Positions 8,438 through 17,755 of a stretch of DNA of 64,000 bases are shown in pieces. A model generated the notes under the pieces. The model was not told the DNA's origin. It searched no databases and was given only the letters and a program-made list of their open reading frames with translations. Position 1 is the stretch's first letter, and every line of letters starts with the position of its first letter. Source of the DNA: JAAXHB01 sp965214945 (GTDB taxonomy: Bacteria > Actinomycetota > Acidimicrobiia > Acidimicrobiales > Aldehydirespiratoraceae); contig OZ244029.1 of the NCBI GenBank assembly GCA_965214945.1, forward strand, positions 682,001 to 746,000, given 5' to 3'. Made by a program: the position numbers and the translations under genes.

Positions 8438-9676
8438 TCATGACGCCACGGCCTCCAGTCCCACCGACAGCACGCCGTGAACGAAGTTGGACGGCGCTCG
8501 CACAGCAGGCTCAGCCGGCCGCAGACCGATCTTGCGTTCGAGCATCTCAGCGAGCAGCACCTGCACCTCCATACGGGCCAGAAAAGCACCAAGGCAGAAG
8601 TGCGGGCCGCCGCCCCCGAAAGCGAAGTGCGGGTTGTCAGCCCGTGCGATGTCGAAGACGAAAGGGTCTTCGAACACTGCGGGATCGCGGTTGGCAGCGG
8701 CATACCACATGACGACCTTGTCGCCTTTGGCAATGGGCGTGCCGGCCAGCACCGTGTCGGCCGCTGCGGTGCGCCGCATGTGCAACACCGGCGTGGCCCA
8801 GCGGATCACCTCCTCGGCGGCTGAATCGATCAAGGTCGGATCGGCCGTCAGCTTGTCCCACTGTTCGCCGAACTCGGCAAACGCCATGGCGCCGTGGGTG
8901 ATGGCTGTGCGGGTGGTCTCGTTGCCTGCGAACACCAGCACGTGAAAGAAGTTGCGGAACTCCTCAGGCGACAGCAGCTTGTTGAGCCGGGCCTGCGCCA
9001 GCAGCGTGACGATGTCGTCTCGGGGATCGGCAAGGCGCTCAGAGCCCAGTTGTTCGCCGTAGCTGTAGAGCGCATGGCTCGCCGGCGAGCCGAACGGCAG
9101 CAGCCGCAGCGGCGTGGTGTTGCCGTAAGCGTCGGCAGGCAGAGACGGCAGGTCGCCTGTGCTCTCGACGAGATGGTTGCTCAGCTCCACCAGGAAGTCG
9201 GCGTCGGTGATGGGCACGCCCAGGATCGACAGGATCACCCTGATCGGCAGCGGTGCGGCCACCTTGGCCACCCAGTCGCCTCCGCCGTCGGCCACGAAAT
9301 CGTCGAGCAGCTCGCCTGCGATCTCCCTTGTGGCGTACTCCCAGCGGCGGATGTTGCGGGGCGTGAATTCCCTGCTTACCAGGCGGCGCAGCCGAGTGTG
9401 GTCCGGGGCGTCGGTGTCGATGATCGAGCGACGCGCCTGCAGCGCATCGGCTTCGAGGTCCCAGAGGTTGGTGTGGCCGATGGCCGACGAGAAGATCCTG
9501 GGCTTCTTCGACACCTCCTTCACATCGCTGTGACGGGTGACCGTCCAAAAGCCGTTGTCTTCGTAGGGATGCCACATCAGCCCCGGCGTCTCGCGTATGA
9601 CGCTGAAGCGATCATGCGGGATCCCCTGCAGGTACAGCGAAGCGGACGTGATGTCTGGGGTCTCGGTGACGGTCAT
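8438..9676 (-). CDS. Cytochrome P450 (second of two)
   Basis: 412 aa. Haem loop FGGGGPHFCLGAFLAR (Cys near 361), I-helix FAGNETTR, ExxR in EEVIRWATP. It shares with the other P450 the segment DAYGNTTPLRLLPF and the same length, so the two are paralogs. They flank one ferredoxin gene and may catalyse successive oxidations of one molecule. No ferredoxin reductase gene is seen in the window. Confidence 0.93.
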   Translation of the reverse strand: MTVTETPDITSASLYLQGIPHDRFSVIRETPGLMWHPYEDNGFWTVTRHSDVKEVSKKPRIFSSAIGHTNLWDLEADALQARRSIIDTDAPDHTRLRRLVSREFTPRNIRRWEYATREIAGELLDDFVADGGGDWVAKVAAPLPIRVILSILGVPITDADFLVELSNHLVESTGDLPSLPADAYGNTTPLRLLPFGSPASHALYSYGEQLGSERLADPRDDIVTLLAQARLNKLLSPEEFRNFFHVLVFAGNETTRTAITHGAMAFAEFGEQWDKLTADPTLIDSAAEEVIRWATPVLHMRRTAAADTVLAGTPIAKGDKVVMWYAAANRDPAVFEDPFVFDIARADNPHFAFGGGGPHFCLGAFLARMEVQVLLAEMLERKIGLRPAEPAVRAPSNFVHGVLSVGLEAVAS

Positions 9677-9712
9677 GGCGAAGCTCCGGGGTGTCTCGCA
9701 GGGGGAGGGGGT

Positions 9713-11050
9713 CTAGCTGTGCTCGATGAAGCGCTCTCGCTCCCAGTCGTTGACCTCGTCGGGATCGGCAGCTCTGTTGTCCGCGGCGAGGGCAGCCTCC
9801 GCGGCGGCCAGCGAGCAGAAGCTGCGCGAGAACATGTCGCCCAGAAGGCCTGCCAGCGCCGAGCCTTCGTAGGCGCCGATCACGGCTTGGAAGTCCGTGG
9901 GCAAAGCCGGGCTGTCGCCGGGATTGGTGTACATGTCGCCGCTGCCCATCGCAGGCAGTTCCGGGCGGCGGTCGAGTCCGTCGGCGCCTGCGGCCAGCAC
10001 AGCGGCGATCATCAGATACGGGTTGGCATCGGCGCCCGCAGAGCGGTACTCCACCCTGTTGGCGTTGCCGCCTTCGCAGATGCAGCGGGCCAGCACCGTG
10101 CGGTTGTCGAGACCCCAGTGGATGTGCGTGGGAGCGAACGTGTAAGGGCGGATGCGGCGCGGTCCGTTGGGGGTCGGCGCCCCGATCAAAGTTATGGCAG
10201 CGGCATGGGTGAGCAGGCCGCCCAGCCAGGCTGCCATCAGCTCGTTCGGCGACCCTTCGGAGCTTGCGAAGGCGTTGGACCCGTCGACGTTCAACGAGGT
10301 GTGCACGTGCATTCCCGAGCCCGACACCTCGCTGAACGGCTTGGGCATGAAGGTGGCCCTGTAGCCGTGCTGCACTGCCACCTGCTTCACGATCGATTTG
10401 AACAGGGCCGTGCTGTCGGCGGTGCGCATGGCGTCCGCCGGTCCGCAGTTTAGCTCGATCTGGCCGGGGCCGTACTCGAAGTTCGACGATTCCACTTCCA
10501 TGCCTGCTGTCGAGAGTGTCTCACGCATGTCGTGAAGCACCGGCTCGATCCCGATCATGTCGGTGAGCGAGCTGTATTGGATGTGGCTTTGGATGGGCGA
10601 CCAGTCGGCGTTACACAAGTAGAACTCCATCTCGGTGGCAACGACGGGTTCGATGCCGGCGTCGTGCAGACGCTGAACCTGCTGGGCCAGCACTGTGCGT
10701 GGCGACAGGGCGTGCGGTGCACCCTCGGAGTCCTCCACGTCGGTGAACACCAGGGCGTAGCCAGGCCGATGCGCCAACAGCCGGCCGGTGCTCGGGTCGG
10801 GCACAAGCCGGCAGTCGAGATAGCCGGTGTCCATGTTGATGAACTCGTTTTCGGGCAGGTCGTTTTGCATGTCGAACACGAACATCGCATCGGCGATGTT
10901 GACCCCGCTGCTGATCGTGGTCTTGAAGAAGCGGTCGGCGGGCACTCGCTTGCCGCGCAGGTGACCCTGGGTGTCAGGCGTGGCGACTTCGACGGTGTGT
11001 ACTCCGGCCTGTTCGCATTGGCGGCGGAAATCCTCGGCAGGATCGATCAT
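9713..11050 (-). CDS. Glutamine-synthetase-like ligase (gamma-glutamyl-amide synthetase type)
   Basis: 445 aa, ATP-dependent amide ligase of the GlnA fold. Seen: VATEMEFYL (metal ligands), NFEYGPGQIELN, GSGMHVHTSL and NRVEYRSAGADANPYL, all active-site blocks of the family. The adenylylation-type C-terminus of housekeeping GlnA is absent, and the place in a catabolic operon between P450, alcohol dehydrogenase and transporter genes argues for glutamylation of an amine (as PuuA, IpuC and related enzymes do) rather than ammonia assimilation. The amine is unknown. Its 37-bp spacing to the P450 gene suggests the same transcript. Confidence 0.85.
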   Translation of the reverse strand: MIDPAEDFRRQCEQAGVHTVEVATPDTQGHLRGKRVPADRFFKTTISSGVNIADAMFVFDMQNDLPENEFINMDTGYLDCRLVPDPSTGRLLAHRPGYALVFTDVEDSEGAPHALSPRTVLAQQVQRLHDAGIEPVVATEMEFYLCNADWSPIQSHIQYSSLTDMIGIEPVLHDMRETLSTAGMEVESSNFEYGPGQIELNCGPADAMRTADSTALFKSIVKQVAVQHGYRATFMPKPFSEVSGSGMHVHTSLNVDGSNAFASSEGSPNELMAAWLGGLLTHAAAITLIGAPTPNGPRRIRPYTFAPTHIHWGLDNRTVLARCICEGGNANRVEYRSAGADANPYLMIAAVLAAGADGLDRRPELPAMGSGDMYTNPGDSPALPTDFQAVIGAYEGSALAGLLGDMFSRSFCSLAAAEAALAADNRAADPDEVNDWERERFIEHS

Positions 11051-11183
11051 GGCTGTGTCACCTTTGTTATTGCAGTCTTGGAGGGAGGGGGGTGGTGGTA
11101 TTGCAAGTCTTTGGGTCGAACTTTGGGGTCGAACTCTGGGGTCGAACGGCGAGCCCAGCAGTCAGTGATCAAACAGTGAGCGG
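11051..11183 (-). repeat. Short spacer of small duplications after the alcohol dehydrogenase gene
   Basis: TCAAACAGTGAGC occurs at 11169-11181 and 11184-11196; on the minus strand this is the last 13 bases of the alcohol dehydrogenase gene with its TGA, copied once downstream. GGGGTCGAAC-type units repeat three times at about 11112-11150. No gene seen. Confidence 0.75.
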
Positions 11184-12194
11184 TCAAACAGTGAGCACGA
11201 TCCGGCCTGGCGCCTGGCCCGCCCGGAGGCGGTCGTGGGCGATCTGGGCATCGGCGAGGGGCAAGGTCGTAACCGGCTGGATTATCGACGGTTCTCTGCG
11301 GGCGAAGTCCAGCAGCTCGTCAAGCTGGGCTCGCGTGCCCCAGAAGCTCGACATGAACCGCGACTCCGGCGGAGTCGCCCCCAGCCCGAATGCCACGGTG
11401 CCGTAGGCCAGCCCCACTACGACCACCATGCCCTTGCGGGCGACATTGGCCGCCGCGGCAGCGAGCGTGGCATCGGCGCCGACGAAGTCGATCACCAGAT
11501 CGAATGGCCCCGGCCTGTCTGTGGACGTGCTGCCGCCTGCTGCGCCGGCGGGTGCCAGGGCGTCGGGTTCGAGCGCCTGGTGGGCACCGAGCGCAAGCGC
11601 TTGCGTTCGCTTGTCGGCGGCGGGATCGACAGCAACCACCTGGGCTTCGCTGAGCAGTCGCAGATAACTCAGCGCGAACTGCCCGAGCCCGCCGGCGCCG
11701 ATCACCAGTGCCTGTGCCTGGGCGCCGAGTTCCCGCAACCGTGCCAGGCCATGGTCGACCGCGCGATATGCGGTGAGCCCGCCGCAGGCCAGCGGCGCGG
11801 ACGCCACCGGGTCGAGCCCGCCGAGGGCGGCAAGGTAGCGGCTGTGTTTCACCCACATGCGTTCGCTGTAGCCGCCGTCGGTTAGCAAACCGGCTTCGGT
11901 GGCCTCCGCGCAGATCATCTCCTCGCCGTCGATGCATTGCCGGCAGCTGCCGCAGCCCCACGGGGCATACACCATCACCGGGCCCAGCTCGGCGTGGACG
12001 CCGGTGACCTCATGGCCTAGCACGAGCGGCAGCGGGCTCGGATAGTCGCCGTCGGCCACATGGAGGTCGCTGTGGCAGACCCCGCAGGCGGTCACCTCGA
12101 TCACCTCGCCGCCGTTGCGGGCCGTGCCTGCGGCGGGGTAGTCGTCACGAACAACCAGCGGTTCGCCGACATCTTCGAGCACAACAGCACGCAT
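11184..12194 (-). CDS. Zinc-dependent medium-chain alcohol dehydrogenase
   Basis: 336 aa, NAD(P)-dependent oxidation of an alcohol. CGVCHSDLHVADGDYP and GHEVTG are the catalytic-zinc region; CGSCRQCIDGEEMIC supplies the four structural-zinc cysteines; GAGGLGQFAL is the nucleotide-binding Gly motif. Start at MRAVVLED, preceded by three 9-bp tandem units that each supply AGGGGT, so the ribosome-binding site itself is duplicated. It lies between acyl-CoA dehydrogenase and glutamine-synthetase-like genes and may oxidise a P450-made alcohol, with the aldehyde dehydrogenase as the next step. Confidence 0.9.
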   Translation of the reverse strand: MRAVVLEDVGEPLVVRDDYPAAGTARNGGEVIEVTACGVCHSDLHVADGDYPSPLPLVLGHEVTGVHAELGPVMVYAPWGCGSCRQCIDGEEMICAEATEAGLLTDGGYSERMWVKHSRYLAALGGLDPVASAPLACGGLTAYRAVDHGLARLRELGAQAQALVIGAGGLGQFALSYLRLLSEAQVVAVDPAADKRTQALALGAHQALEPDALAPAGAAGGSTSTDRPGPFDLVIDFVGADATLAAAAANVARKGMVVVVGLAYGTVAFGLGATPPESRFMSSFWGTRAQLDELLDFARREPSIIQPVTTLPLADAQIAHDRLRAGQAPGRIVLTV

Positions 12195-12221
12195 ACCCCT
12201 GCTACCCCTGCTACCCCTGCT
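12195..12221 (-). repeat. Three 9-bp tandem units carrying the ribosome-binding site
   Basis: ACCCCTGCT on the plus strand at 12195-12203, 12204-12212 and 12213-12221, with a weaker fourth. On the minus strand this reads AGCAGGGGT repeated directly before the alcohol dehydrogenase ATG. Confidence 0.85.
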
Positions 12222-12232
12222 ACCTCTGCGCC

Positions 12233-13447
12233 TCAGTAGCTTTTGGGCAGGCCCAGGCACTTCTGAGCCACGAATGCCAGGACGAGATTGTTGTTGACCG
12301 GGGCCACCTGATACAGCCGGGTCTCGCGCAGCTTGCGCTCGATGTCGTACTCGGCCGCGAAACCGAACCCTCCGTGGGTGTTCAGCGCAGCGTTGCCCGC
12401 CTCCCAGGATGCTTCCGAGGCCAGCATCTTGGCCATGTTCGCCTCGGCGCCGCAGGGCTGGTGTGCGTCGAAGAGGTTGGCAGCCTTCCAGCGCATCAGA
12501 TCGGCGGCGGCAAGGTTGGCGTAAGCCTTGGCCAGGGGGAACTGCACGCCCTGGTTCATCCCGATCGGCCGGCCGAACACGCGGCGCTCGCGGGCATAGG
12601 CCGAGGCCCGGTCCAAGAAGAAACGCCCGTCGCCGATGCACTCGGCAGCAATCAGGATGCGCTCGGCGTTCATGCCGTCAAGAATCTGGGAGAACCCCCG
12701 GTCCTGGGAGCCGATCAGGGCGTCGGCAGGGATCTCCACGTCGTCGAAGAACACCTCGGTGGTGCTGTGGTTCATCATTGTGGGGATCGGCTTGATCGTC
12801 AGCCCCGGAATCAGCTCGCCGTGGGGGTCTCGCATCTCGAACACAAAGGCGGAGAGGCCCTCGAGACGGCTGGCCGTCTCGCCGGCCGGGGTGGTGCGGG
12901 CCAGCAGGATCATCAGGTCCGAGTGCAGGGCGCGGCTGGTCCAGATCTTCTGGCCGTTGATGCGCCAGATGTCGCCGTCTCGCTCGGCCCGTGTGCTGAT
13001 CGCTGTGGTCTCCGACCCGGCGGTGGGTTCGGTCACAGCGAACGCTTGCAGCCGCTTGCGGCCCTCCGCGATCTCGGGAAGCCAGCGACGCTTCTGTGCC
13101 GCCGATCCGTGGCGCAGCAGCATGCCCATCACATACATCTGGGCGTGGCAGGCCGACGGGTTGCCGCCCGACGCGGAGATCTCCTCGAGGATCACCGAGG
13201 CGCCGGCCAGGCTCAGGCCGCCTCCGCCGTATTCTTCGGGGATCAATACGCCGAGCCAGCCCCTGCGACTGAGTTCGTCGATGAACTCGGTGGGGTAGGT
13301 GTCGGGCTCGAGGCTTCGCCAGTACTCGTTGCCGTATTTGTCGCACAGGCGCCGCACCTCGGTGCGGATGTCGTAGAAATCCTCGGGACGTTGATCACGA
13401 TCAGCACCGTTAGCACGACCAGCACCAGCTGCACGATCAGTGTTCAT
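12233..13447 (-). CDS. Acyl-CoA dehydrogenase (second of two)
   Basis: 404 aa. FAVTEPTAGSETTAI and WRINGQKIWTSRA match the flavin domain; RRVFGRPIGMNQGVQFPLA and NTHGGFGFAAEYDIERKLRE the C-terminal domain. The usual YEGT with its Glu is YQVAPVNNN here, a form seen in a distinct actinobacterial subgroup. The first 25 residues (AGAGRANGADRD) are repetitive and not part of the fold. The gene starts 2 bp after the GntR stop, so it is the first catabolic gene behind the regulator. Confidence 0.9.
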   Translation of the reverse strand: MNTDRAAGAGRANGADRDQRPEDFYDIRTEVRRLCDKYGNEYWRSLEPDTYPTEFIDELSRRGWLGVLIPEEYGGGGLSLAGASVILEEISASGGNPSACHAQMYVMGMLLRHGSAAQKRRWLPEIAEGRKRLQAFAVTEPTAGSETTAISTRAERDGDIWRINGQKIWTSRALHSDLMILLARTTPAGETASRLEGLSAFVFEMRDPHGELIPGLTIKPIPTMMNHSTTEVFFDDVEIPADALIGSQDRGFSQILDGMNAERILIAAECIGDGRFFLDRASAYARERRVFGRPIGMNQGVQFPLAKAYANLAAADLMRWKAANLFDAHQPCGAEANMAKMLASEASWEAGNAALNTHGGFGFAAEYDIERKLRETRLYQVAPVNNNLVLAFVAQKCLGLPKSY

Positions 13448-13449
13448 CG

Positions 13450-14193
13450 TCAGCTCCAGAATCCTCGTCGGTGCAGCGCTGCCACGGCGGCCACCCCCGA
13501 TTCGTGCAGGTGTGCCTCCATGGCTCGACGTGCGGCTCCCCGGTCGCGGTCGACAATCGCCGCCAGGATCTCGGCATGGTGGCCGACGGCCTGGGCGTCC
13601 CAGCCGTCGGTGAACTCGTAGTAGTCCGCCGGCACCGAGCGCACCAGATGTCGTATCAGCCAGCGGGTGCGGCGCGGCGCGGCCGAGTTGATGATGCGGT
13701 GGAACTCCTCGTTGAGTTTCTGGAGTTCCTTGGTGCCGGCGCCTGCTGTGAAGCGCTCGTGAACGGCTTGCAGGTCCGCGATGTCGTCTTGTTTGAGGCT
13801 GTCGGCGGCCATGGCTGCGGCGCGCCCCGAGACCACGCCGAACAGCTCGTAGTGGTCGACGATGTCGTCGGGGGTGAGCCGCGAGACGAAAGCGCCGCGC
13901 CGGGGGGTGACCTCCAGCAGGCCCTCCTGGCCGAGCACCACCAGCGCTTCGCGGATCGGGCTGCGGCTCACGTCGAGACGCTTGCTGACAGCCTCCTGGT
14001 CGATCTTGGTGCCCGGTTTCAGGGCGCCGGTGAGGATCAGGCCGCGCAGATAAGACATCACCTCCTCAGCCAGCCCGCCCCTCCGGCGGACGCCCGCAGG
14101 CACCGGGCGATACGGACTCGCGTCGAGATCCGACAGGTCGCGGTTGCTGGCGTTCGTTGCGGCGCCCTTGGAGACCGCAGCGAAGCTGCTCAC
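13450..14193 (-). CDS. GntR-family regulator, FCD subfamily
   Basis: 247 aa. Winged HTH at about residues 40-105 (EEVMSYLRGLILTGALKPGTKI, VSKRLDVSRSPIREALVVLGQEGLLEV, quoted in parts), then an all-helical FCD ligand domain with the metal-type histidines in EEFHRIINSAA and AVGHHAEILAAI. It overlaps the transporter gene by 4 bp and so lies in the middle of the liv/catabolic operon, which suggests local autoregulation. A plausible operator is the 17-bp dyad before livK. Confidence 0.9.
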   Translation of the reverse strand: MSSFAAVSKGAATNASNRDLSDLDASPYRPVPAGVRRRGGLAEEVMSYLRGLILTGALKPGTKIDQEAVSKRLDVSRSPIREALVVLGQEGLLEVTPRRGAFVSRLTPDDIVDHYELFGVVSGRAAAMAADSLKQDDIADLQAVHERFTAGAGTKELQKLNEEFHRIINSAAPRRTRWLIRHLVRSVPADYYEFTDGWDAQAVGHHAEILAAIVDRDRGAARRAMEAHLHESGVAAVAALHRRGFWS

Positions 14194-16064
14194 GACGGCG
14201 CTGCCGATCCGAGATAGGCGGCTTGCACCGCCGGGTGGGACTGGATTTCCTGCGGCGTGCCGACGGCGATCACGGCACCCTGATCGAAGGCGTAGATGCG
14301 GTCGCTGATGCCGGTGATGAACCCGATGTCGTGGTCGATCACCACCACGCCCGCACCGACGGTGGCCGCCATGTGGCGCACCTGTTCGATCATCTTGAGC
14401 GACTCGCTGTCGCTCATGCCGCTGGTGGGCTCGTCCAGCAGCAGGAACGCCGGGGCCAGCGCGGCGGCCCGTGCCAGCTCGAGGCGTCGAGAGTTGCCGT
14501 AGTCGAGCTGGTTAGCGCGCCGATGGCGCTGGTTCCACAGGCCTGCTGAGGCGACCACCGCGTCGATGTCGGGAATTGAGCGGTGCGCACGGTGACGGGC
14601 GGCGATGAGCGAGGAGATCGCCACGTTCTCGCGCACCGTGAGCGATCCGAACAGTCTCAGGTTCTGGAAGGTGCGAACCACGCCGCGGCGGGCCAGGTGA
14701 TGTGTACCCATGTCGGTGACGTCGTCGCCGTCGAGTGTCACTCTGCCCCGAATGGGCTCGACGAGGCTGGTGATGGCATTGACGAAGGTCGTCTTGCCGG
14801 CGCCGTTGGGTCCGATGATGCCCACCACCTCGCCTGTCCGGGCCTCCAAAGCAGCGTCTCGCAGCGCCAGGAACCCGCCGAAGGCGACCCCCACGTCCGC
14901 CGCCGCCAGCGTCGATTCTTGGTCGGGCACTACCTCAGGCAGCAGGCCGGGCTTCGTGTCGCTTCTGTGCCTGCTGAACCGGCTGCGGAACTGCCTGCGG
15001 AGCCAGGCGTCGAGTTCCCAGTCGTCGATCAGCCCGGCCGGTCGCCAGATCATGAACACGAGCATGGCGAGCCCCAGGAACACCGTCTGCAGGTTCTCGC
15101 GGAAGACCCAGTCGAGCGGTGCGCTGTCGAGCCCGAGGCCGAACACTTCGAAGTCGTCCTGGCCGAGGCGCCGGGCCAGCTCGCGGCCTGCGGTGATCAC
15201 GGCCACGCCGACCGCGGCGCCGGTGACGCTGTTGCGGCCCCCGACGATGAGCATCACCAGCGTGAGCAGCGTGTAGTTGAAGAAGAACTTGCTCGGCAGC
15301 AGCGAGCCGTCCTCGAATACCCGCAGGCTCGCCCCCACCGACACCACGGCCACCGAGATCAACAAGGCGGCCATCTGCTGCACCAGCGGGTTCACGCCCA
15401 TCGCCCTGGCGGCAAGGTTGTCTTCGCGGGCGGCCACGGCGAGCCGTCCCGAGCGGCTGCGGGCATACAGGCGGGCGGCAATCAGCGCCAGCAGCAGAGC
15501 CGCGTATATCGGGGCTCGGGTGTCGAGCGAGCCGCGGATCGGGAAGGTGAGGCCGGCCCGTTCGCCGCCTGTGAGCTCAGTCCAGTTGCGTGCCACCTCA
15601 TGGGTCACAAAAAGCAGGGCCAGCGTGATCACCGTGGCCGACACCGCCCCAGACTGGGCGCCGGAGCGGGCCAGCCCGATGCCTACCACGAAGGCAACCA
15701 GGCAGGTGACGACCACGGCCGCCAACAGCGAGACGGTGCTCGACAGTTCGACCTCGGCAAGACCTAAGGGCGCGTCGGGGATCCGCTTGATTTTCTCTTC
15801 GGGGGCGATGGCCAGCACCGCGAACGTGTAGCCGGCGATGGCGCCGAAGCCGATATGGCCGAACGACAGCACGCCGGTGTTGCCCACGTAAACCTGGATG
15901 CCGAGCACGATGACAGCGTCGATCAGCATCACCGTGACCAGGCGTTCGGCTGCGCCTCCGAGGATGCTCTGGTAGGCGAAGCCCCCGACCGTCAGGGCGC
16001 CGAACAGGATCAGCGATCCGATCACCGGCCAGACCACGTCGCGCTCCAGGCTGGAGAACATCAC
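14190..16064 (-). CDS. Fused LivM-LivG: ABC permease plus ATPase
   Basis: 624 aa, two Liv components in one chain. Residues 1 to about 350 are a LivM-type permease with about 9 hydrophobic segments and the family block VQVYVGNTGVLSFGHIGFGA-like (here QVYVGNTGVLSFGH). Residues about 395-624 are a LivG ATPase with Walker A GPNGAGKT, Walker B FLLLDEPTSGM and FQNLRLF. The ABC signature is unusual, YGNSRRLELARA instead of YGQQRRLEIARA. Together with LivH, LivF and LivK it should import a branched amino acid, short amide or small acid. Stop overlaps the GntR start. Confidence 0.92.
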   Translation of the reverse strand: MMFSSLERDVVWPVIGSLILFGALTVGGFAYQSILGGAAERLVTVMLIDAVIVLGIQVYVGNTGVLSFGHIGFGAIAGYTFAVLAIAPEEKIKRIPDAPLGLAEVELSSTVSLLAAVVVTCLVAFVVGIGLARSGAQSGAVSATVITLALLFVTHEVARNWTELTGGERAGLTFPIRGSLDTRAPIYAALLLALIAARLYARSRSGRLAVAAREDNLAARAMGVNPLVQQMAALLISVAVVSVGASLRVFEDGSLLPSKFFFNYTLLTLVMLIVGGRNSVTGAAVGVAVITAGRELARRLGQDDFEVFGLGLDSAPLDWVFRENLQTVFLGLAMLVFMIWRPAGLIDDWELDAWLRRQFRSRFSRHRSDTKPGLLPEVVPDQESTLAAADVGVAFGGFLALRDAALEARTGEVVGIIGPNGAGKTTFVNAITSLVEPIRGRVTLDGDDVTDMGTHHLARRGVVRTFQNLRLFGSLTVRENVAISSLIAARHRAHRSIPDIDAVVASAGLWNQRHRRANQLDYGNSRRLELARAAALAPAFLLLDEPTSGMSDSESLKMIEQVRHMAATVGAGVVVIDHDIGFITGISDRIYAFDQGAVIAVGTPQEIQSHPAVQAAYLGSAAPS

Positions 16065-16112
16065 ACCTGGTTTCCGAACATCACAGCCAACTCCCCGCCA
16101 TCACTCCCGCCA
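16065..16112 (-). repeat. Repeated TGATG junction between two permease genes
   Basis: On the minus strand GTGATGGCGGG occurs twice and TGTGATGTTC occurs twice, the second being the real start of the LivMG gene. The 48-bp gap consists almost wholly of copies of the flanking stop and start regions. Confidence 0.75.
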
Positions 16113-17000
16113 TCACACCCGCTCCGCGCGGGCGACGGTCACCAGGCCCTGCGGCCGGAAGATGAAAAGCAGGGCGATCAGCAAGAAGACCACTCCGTCG
16201 GTGAGGTTGGCGATCCCGTCGGGCAGACGCGAGCGCAGCAGCACCTCGGCCAGGCCCAGCGCGAAGCCGCCGATCACGGCGCCTCGGAGGCTCCCCAGAC
16301 CGCCGATGAGCGCCGCCAACACACCCTTGAGCATGGGGGTGATGCCGGCGCTCGGCGTGATGCTCCCCGCACGCATCAGCCAGAACACTCCGGCGATACC
16401 CGCCAGCAGCCCCGAGAGCAGGAAAGCCCCTCGGATGACCGAGTTGGACTTCACTCCCATCAACCGGGCCGTGTTGAAGTCGTCGGCAGCGGCACGCAGC
16501 GAGAGGCCGAACATGGTTCGCTGCAGCAGCAAACTCGTGGCTACCAGGGCGATCACCGTGGTGACGATCACCACAGTGTCGAACACCTCGATATGCAGCG
16601 GCCCGACGGAGTAGGTGTCGGTAACCCAGCCCGGCCGCGGGAAGGTCTTCACCGAAGCCGACACGTAGAGCAGGAAGATCGCCGACACCACGAAGTGCAC
16701 CCCGAACGAGGTGAGCAAAAGCGTGAAGTCGGATCCACCCCGCACCCGGCTGAAGGCGACCCGTTCGATCGCCAGCGACGTGCCCATAGCGACGACCACG
16801 ATCAGCGGCGCTACCAGATACCACGACCAGCCCTCATTGAACGCCGCCAGCGCCGCGTAGCCGCTGACAGTAATGAGTTCGCCGTGAGCGAAGTTGAGCA
16901 GGTGCATCACCCCGAAGATCACTGCCACGCCTAGGGCGAGCAGGGCGTAGATGCTGCCCCGTCCGATGCCGTCGATGAGGTTCTGCAGGAGTTCGATCAC
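16113..17000 (-). CDS. livH: LivH-type branched-chain amino-acid ABC permease
   Basis: 295 aa integral membrane protein with about 8 hydrophobic segments. GIGRGSIYALLALGVAVIFG, HLLNFAHGELITVSGY and GVLAALIGGLGSLRGAVIGG (quoted in parts) are hallmark LivH sequences. It forms the inner-membrane channel with the LivM half of the fused protein. Its start overlaps the end of livF by 4 bp. Confidence 0.93.
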   Translation of the reverse strand: MIELLQNLIDGIGRGSIYALLALGVAVIFGVMHLLNFAHGELITVSGYAALAAFNEGWSWYLVAPLIVVVAMGTSLAIERVAFSRVRGGSDFTLLLTSFGVHFVVSAIFLLYVSASVKTFPRPGWVTDTYSVGPLHIEVFDTVVIVTTVIALVATSLLLQRTMFGLSLRAAADDFNTARLMGVKSNSVIRGAFLLSGLLAGIAGVFWLMRAGSITPSAGITPMLKGVLAALIGGLGSLRGAVIGGFALGLAEVLLRSRLPDGIANLTDGVVFLLIALLFIFRPQGLVTVARAERV

Positions 17001-17701
17001 GATCCACCCACGAAGGTGTCGAAGAGGTCGTCGCGGTCGAGCAGCTCGGCGCCGCTGCCTGAGGCGACCACCTCGCCGCTGCGCAGCACGTAGGCACGGT
17101 CGGCCGCCTCCAGCATGCGCTGTGCGTTCTGCTCGACCACCAGCAGCGTGCGTCCCTTATCGCGCAAGTAGGAGACCAGATCGAATACAACGTCTACGAG
17201 CACAGGCGCCAGGCCCAGCGACGGCTCGTCCATCATCAGTAGCCGAGGCCGCGACATCAGCGCCCGGGCGATGGCCAACTGCTGAGCCTCGCCGCCTGAC
17301 AGATGGCCGCCCCGAGTGGTCCACTTCTTGGCTAGCGCAGGGAACAGCTCGGTTGCCTCGTTGAGGCTCTCGGCACGGGCGGATGCCTTCTGGGTGACGC
17401 CGCCGATGCGCAGGTTCTCCTCGACGGTCATGTCCGTGAAGATTCGGCGGTGCTCGGGAACGAGTGCCAGCCCCGATCGCAGCAGCTTCTCGGGGGGTGC
17501 GCCGGTGATGTCGACACCGTCGAAGGTCACGGTGCCCGCGGCAGGCGAGAGCAGACCCGCGATCGAGCCCAGCAGGGTGGTCTTGCCCGCCCCGTTGGGT
17601 CCGATGAGGCCTACGACCTCACCGGACCCAACGGTCAGGCTTGCATTACGCAGGGCTGAGATCGCCCCGTATTTGGCAGTCAGCCCCGAGACTTCGAGCA
17701 A
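16997..17701 (-). CDS. livF: LivF-type ABC ATPase
   Basis: 234 aa, full length for LivF. Walker A GPNGAGKTTLLG, signature LSGGEAQQLAIARAL, Walker B LLMMDEPSLGLAPVLVD, and the family block VPEHRRIFTDMTVEENL. It energises the Liv transporter as the partner of the fused LivG domain. Start is GTG or ATG at 17701; the gene lies 54 bp downstream of livK. Confidence 0.93.
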   Translation of the reverse strand: MLEVSGLTAKYGAISALRNASLTVGSGEVVGLIGPNGAGKTTLLGSIAGLLSPAAGTVTFDGVDITGAPPEKLLRSGLALVPEHRRIFTDMTVEENLRIGGVTQKASARAESLNEATELFPALAKKWTTRGGHLSGGEAQQLAIARALMSRPRLLMMDEPSLGLAPVLVDVVFDLVSYLRDKGRTLLVVEQNAQRMLEAADRAYVLRSGEVVASGSGAELLDRDDLFDTFVGGS

Positions 17702-17755
17702 GGCGGTCTCACGCCCCCTGCCTGCCGGCTGTGCCCGTGTCGGCTGACTGGCGGC

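Noticed and set aside
9713..11050. Housekeeping glutamine synthetase glnA
   Set aside because: Sequence blocks fit the amine-ligase branch and the gene is inside a catabolic operon.
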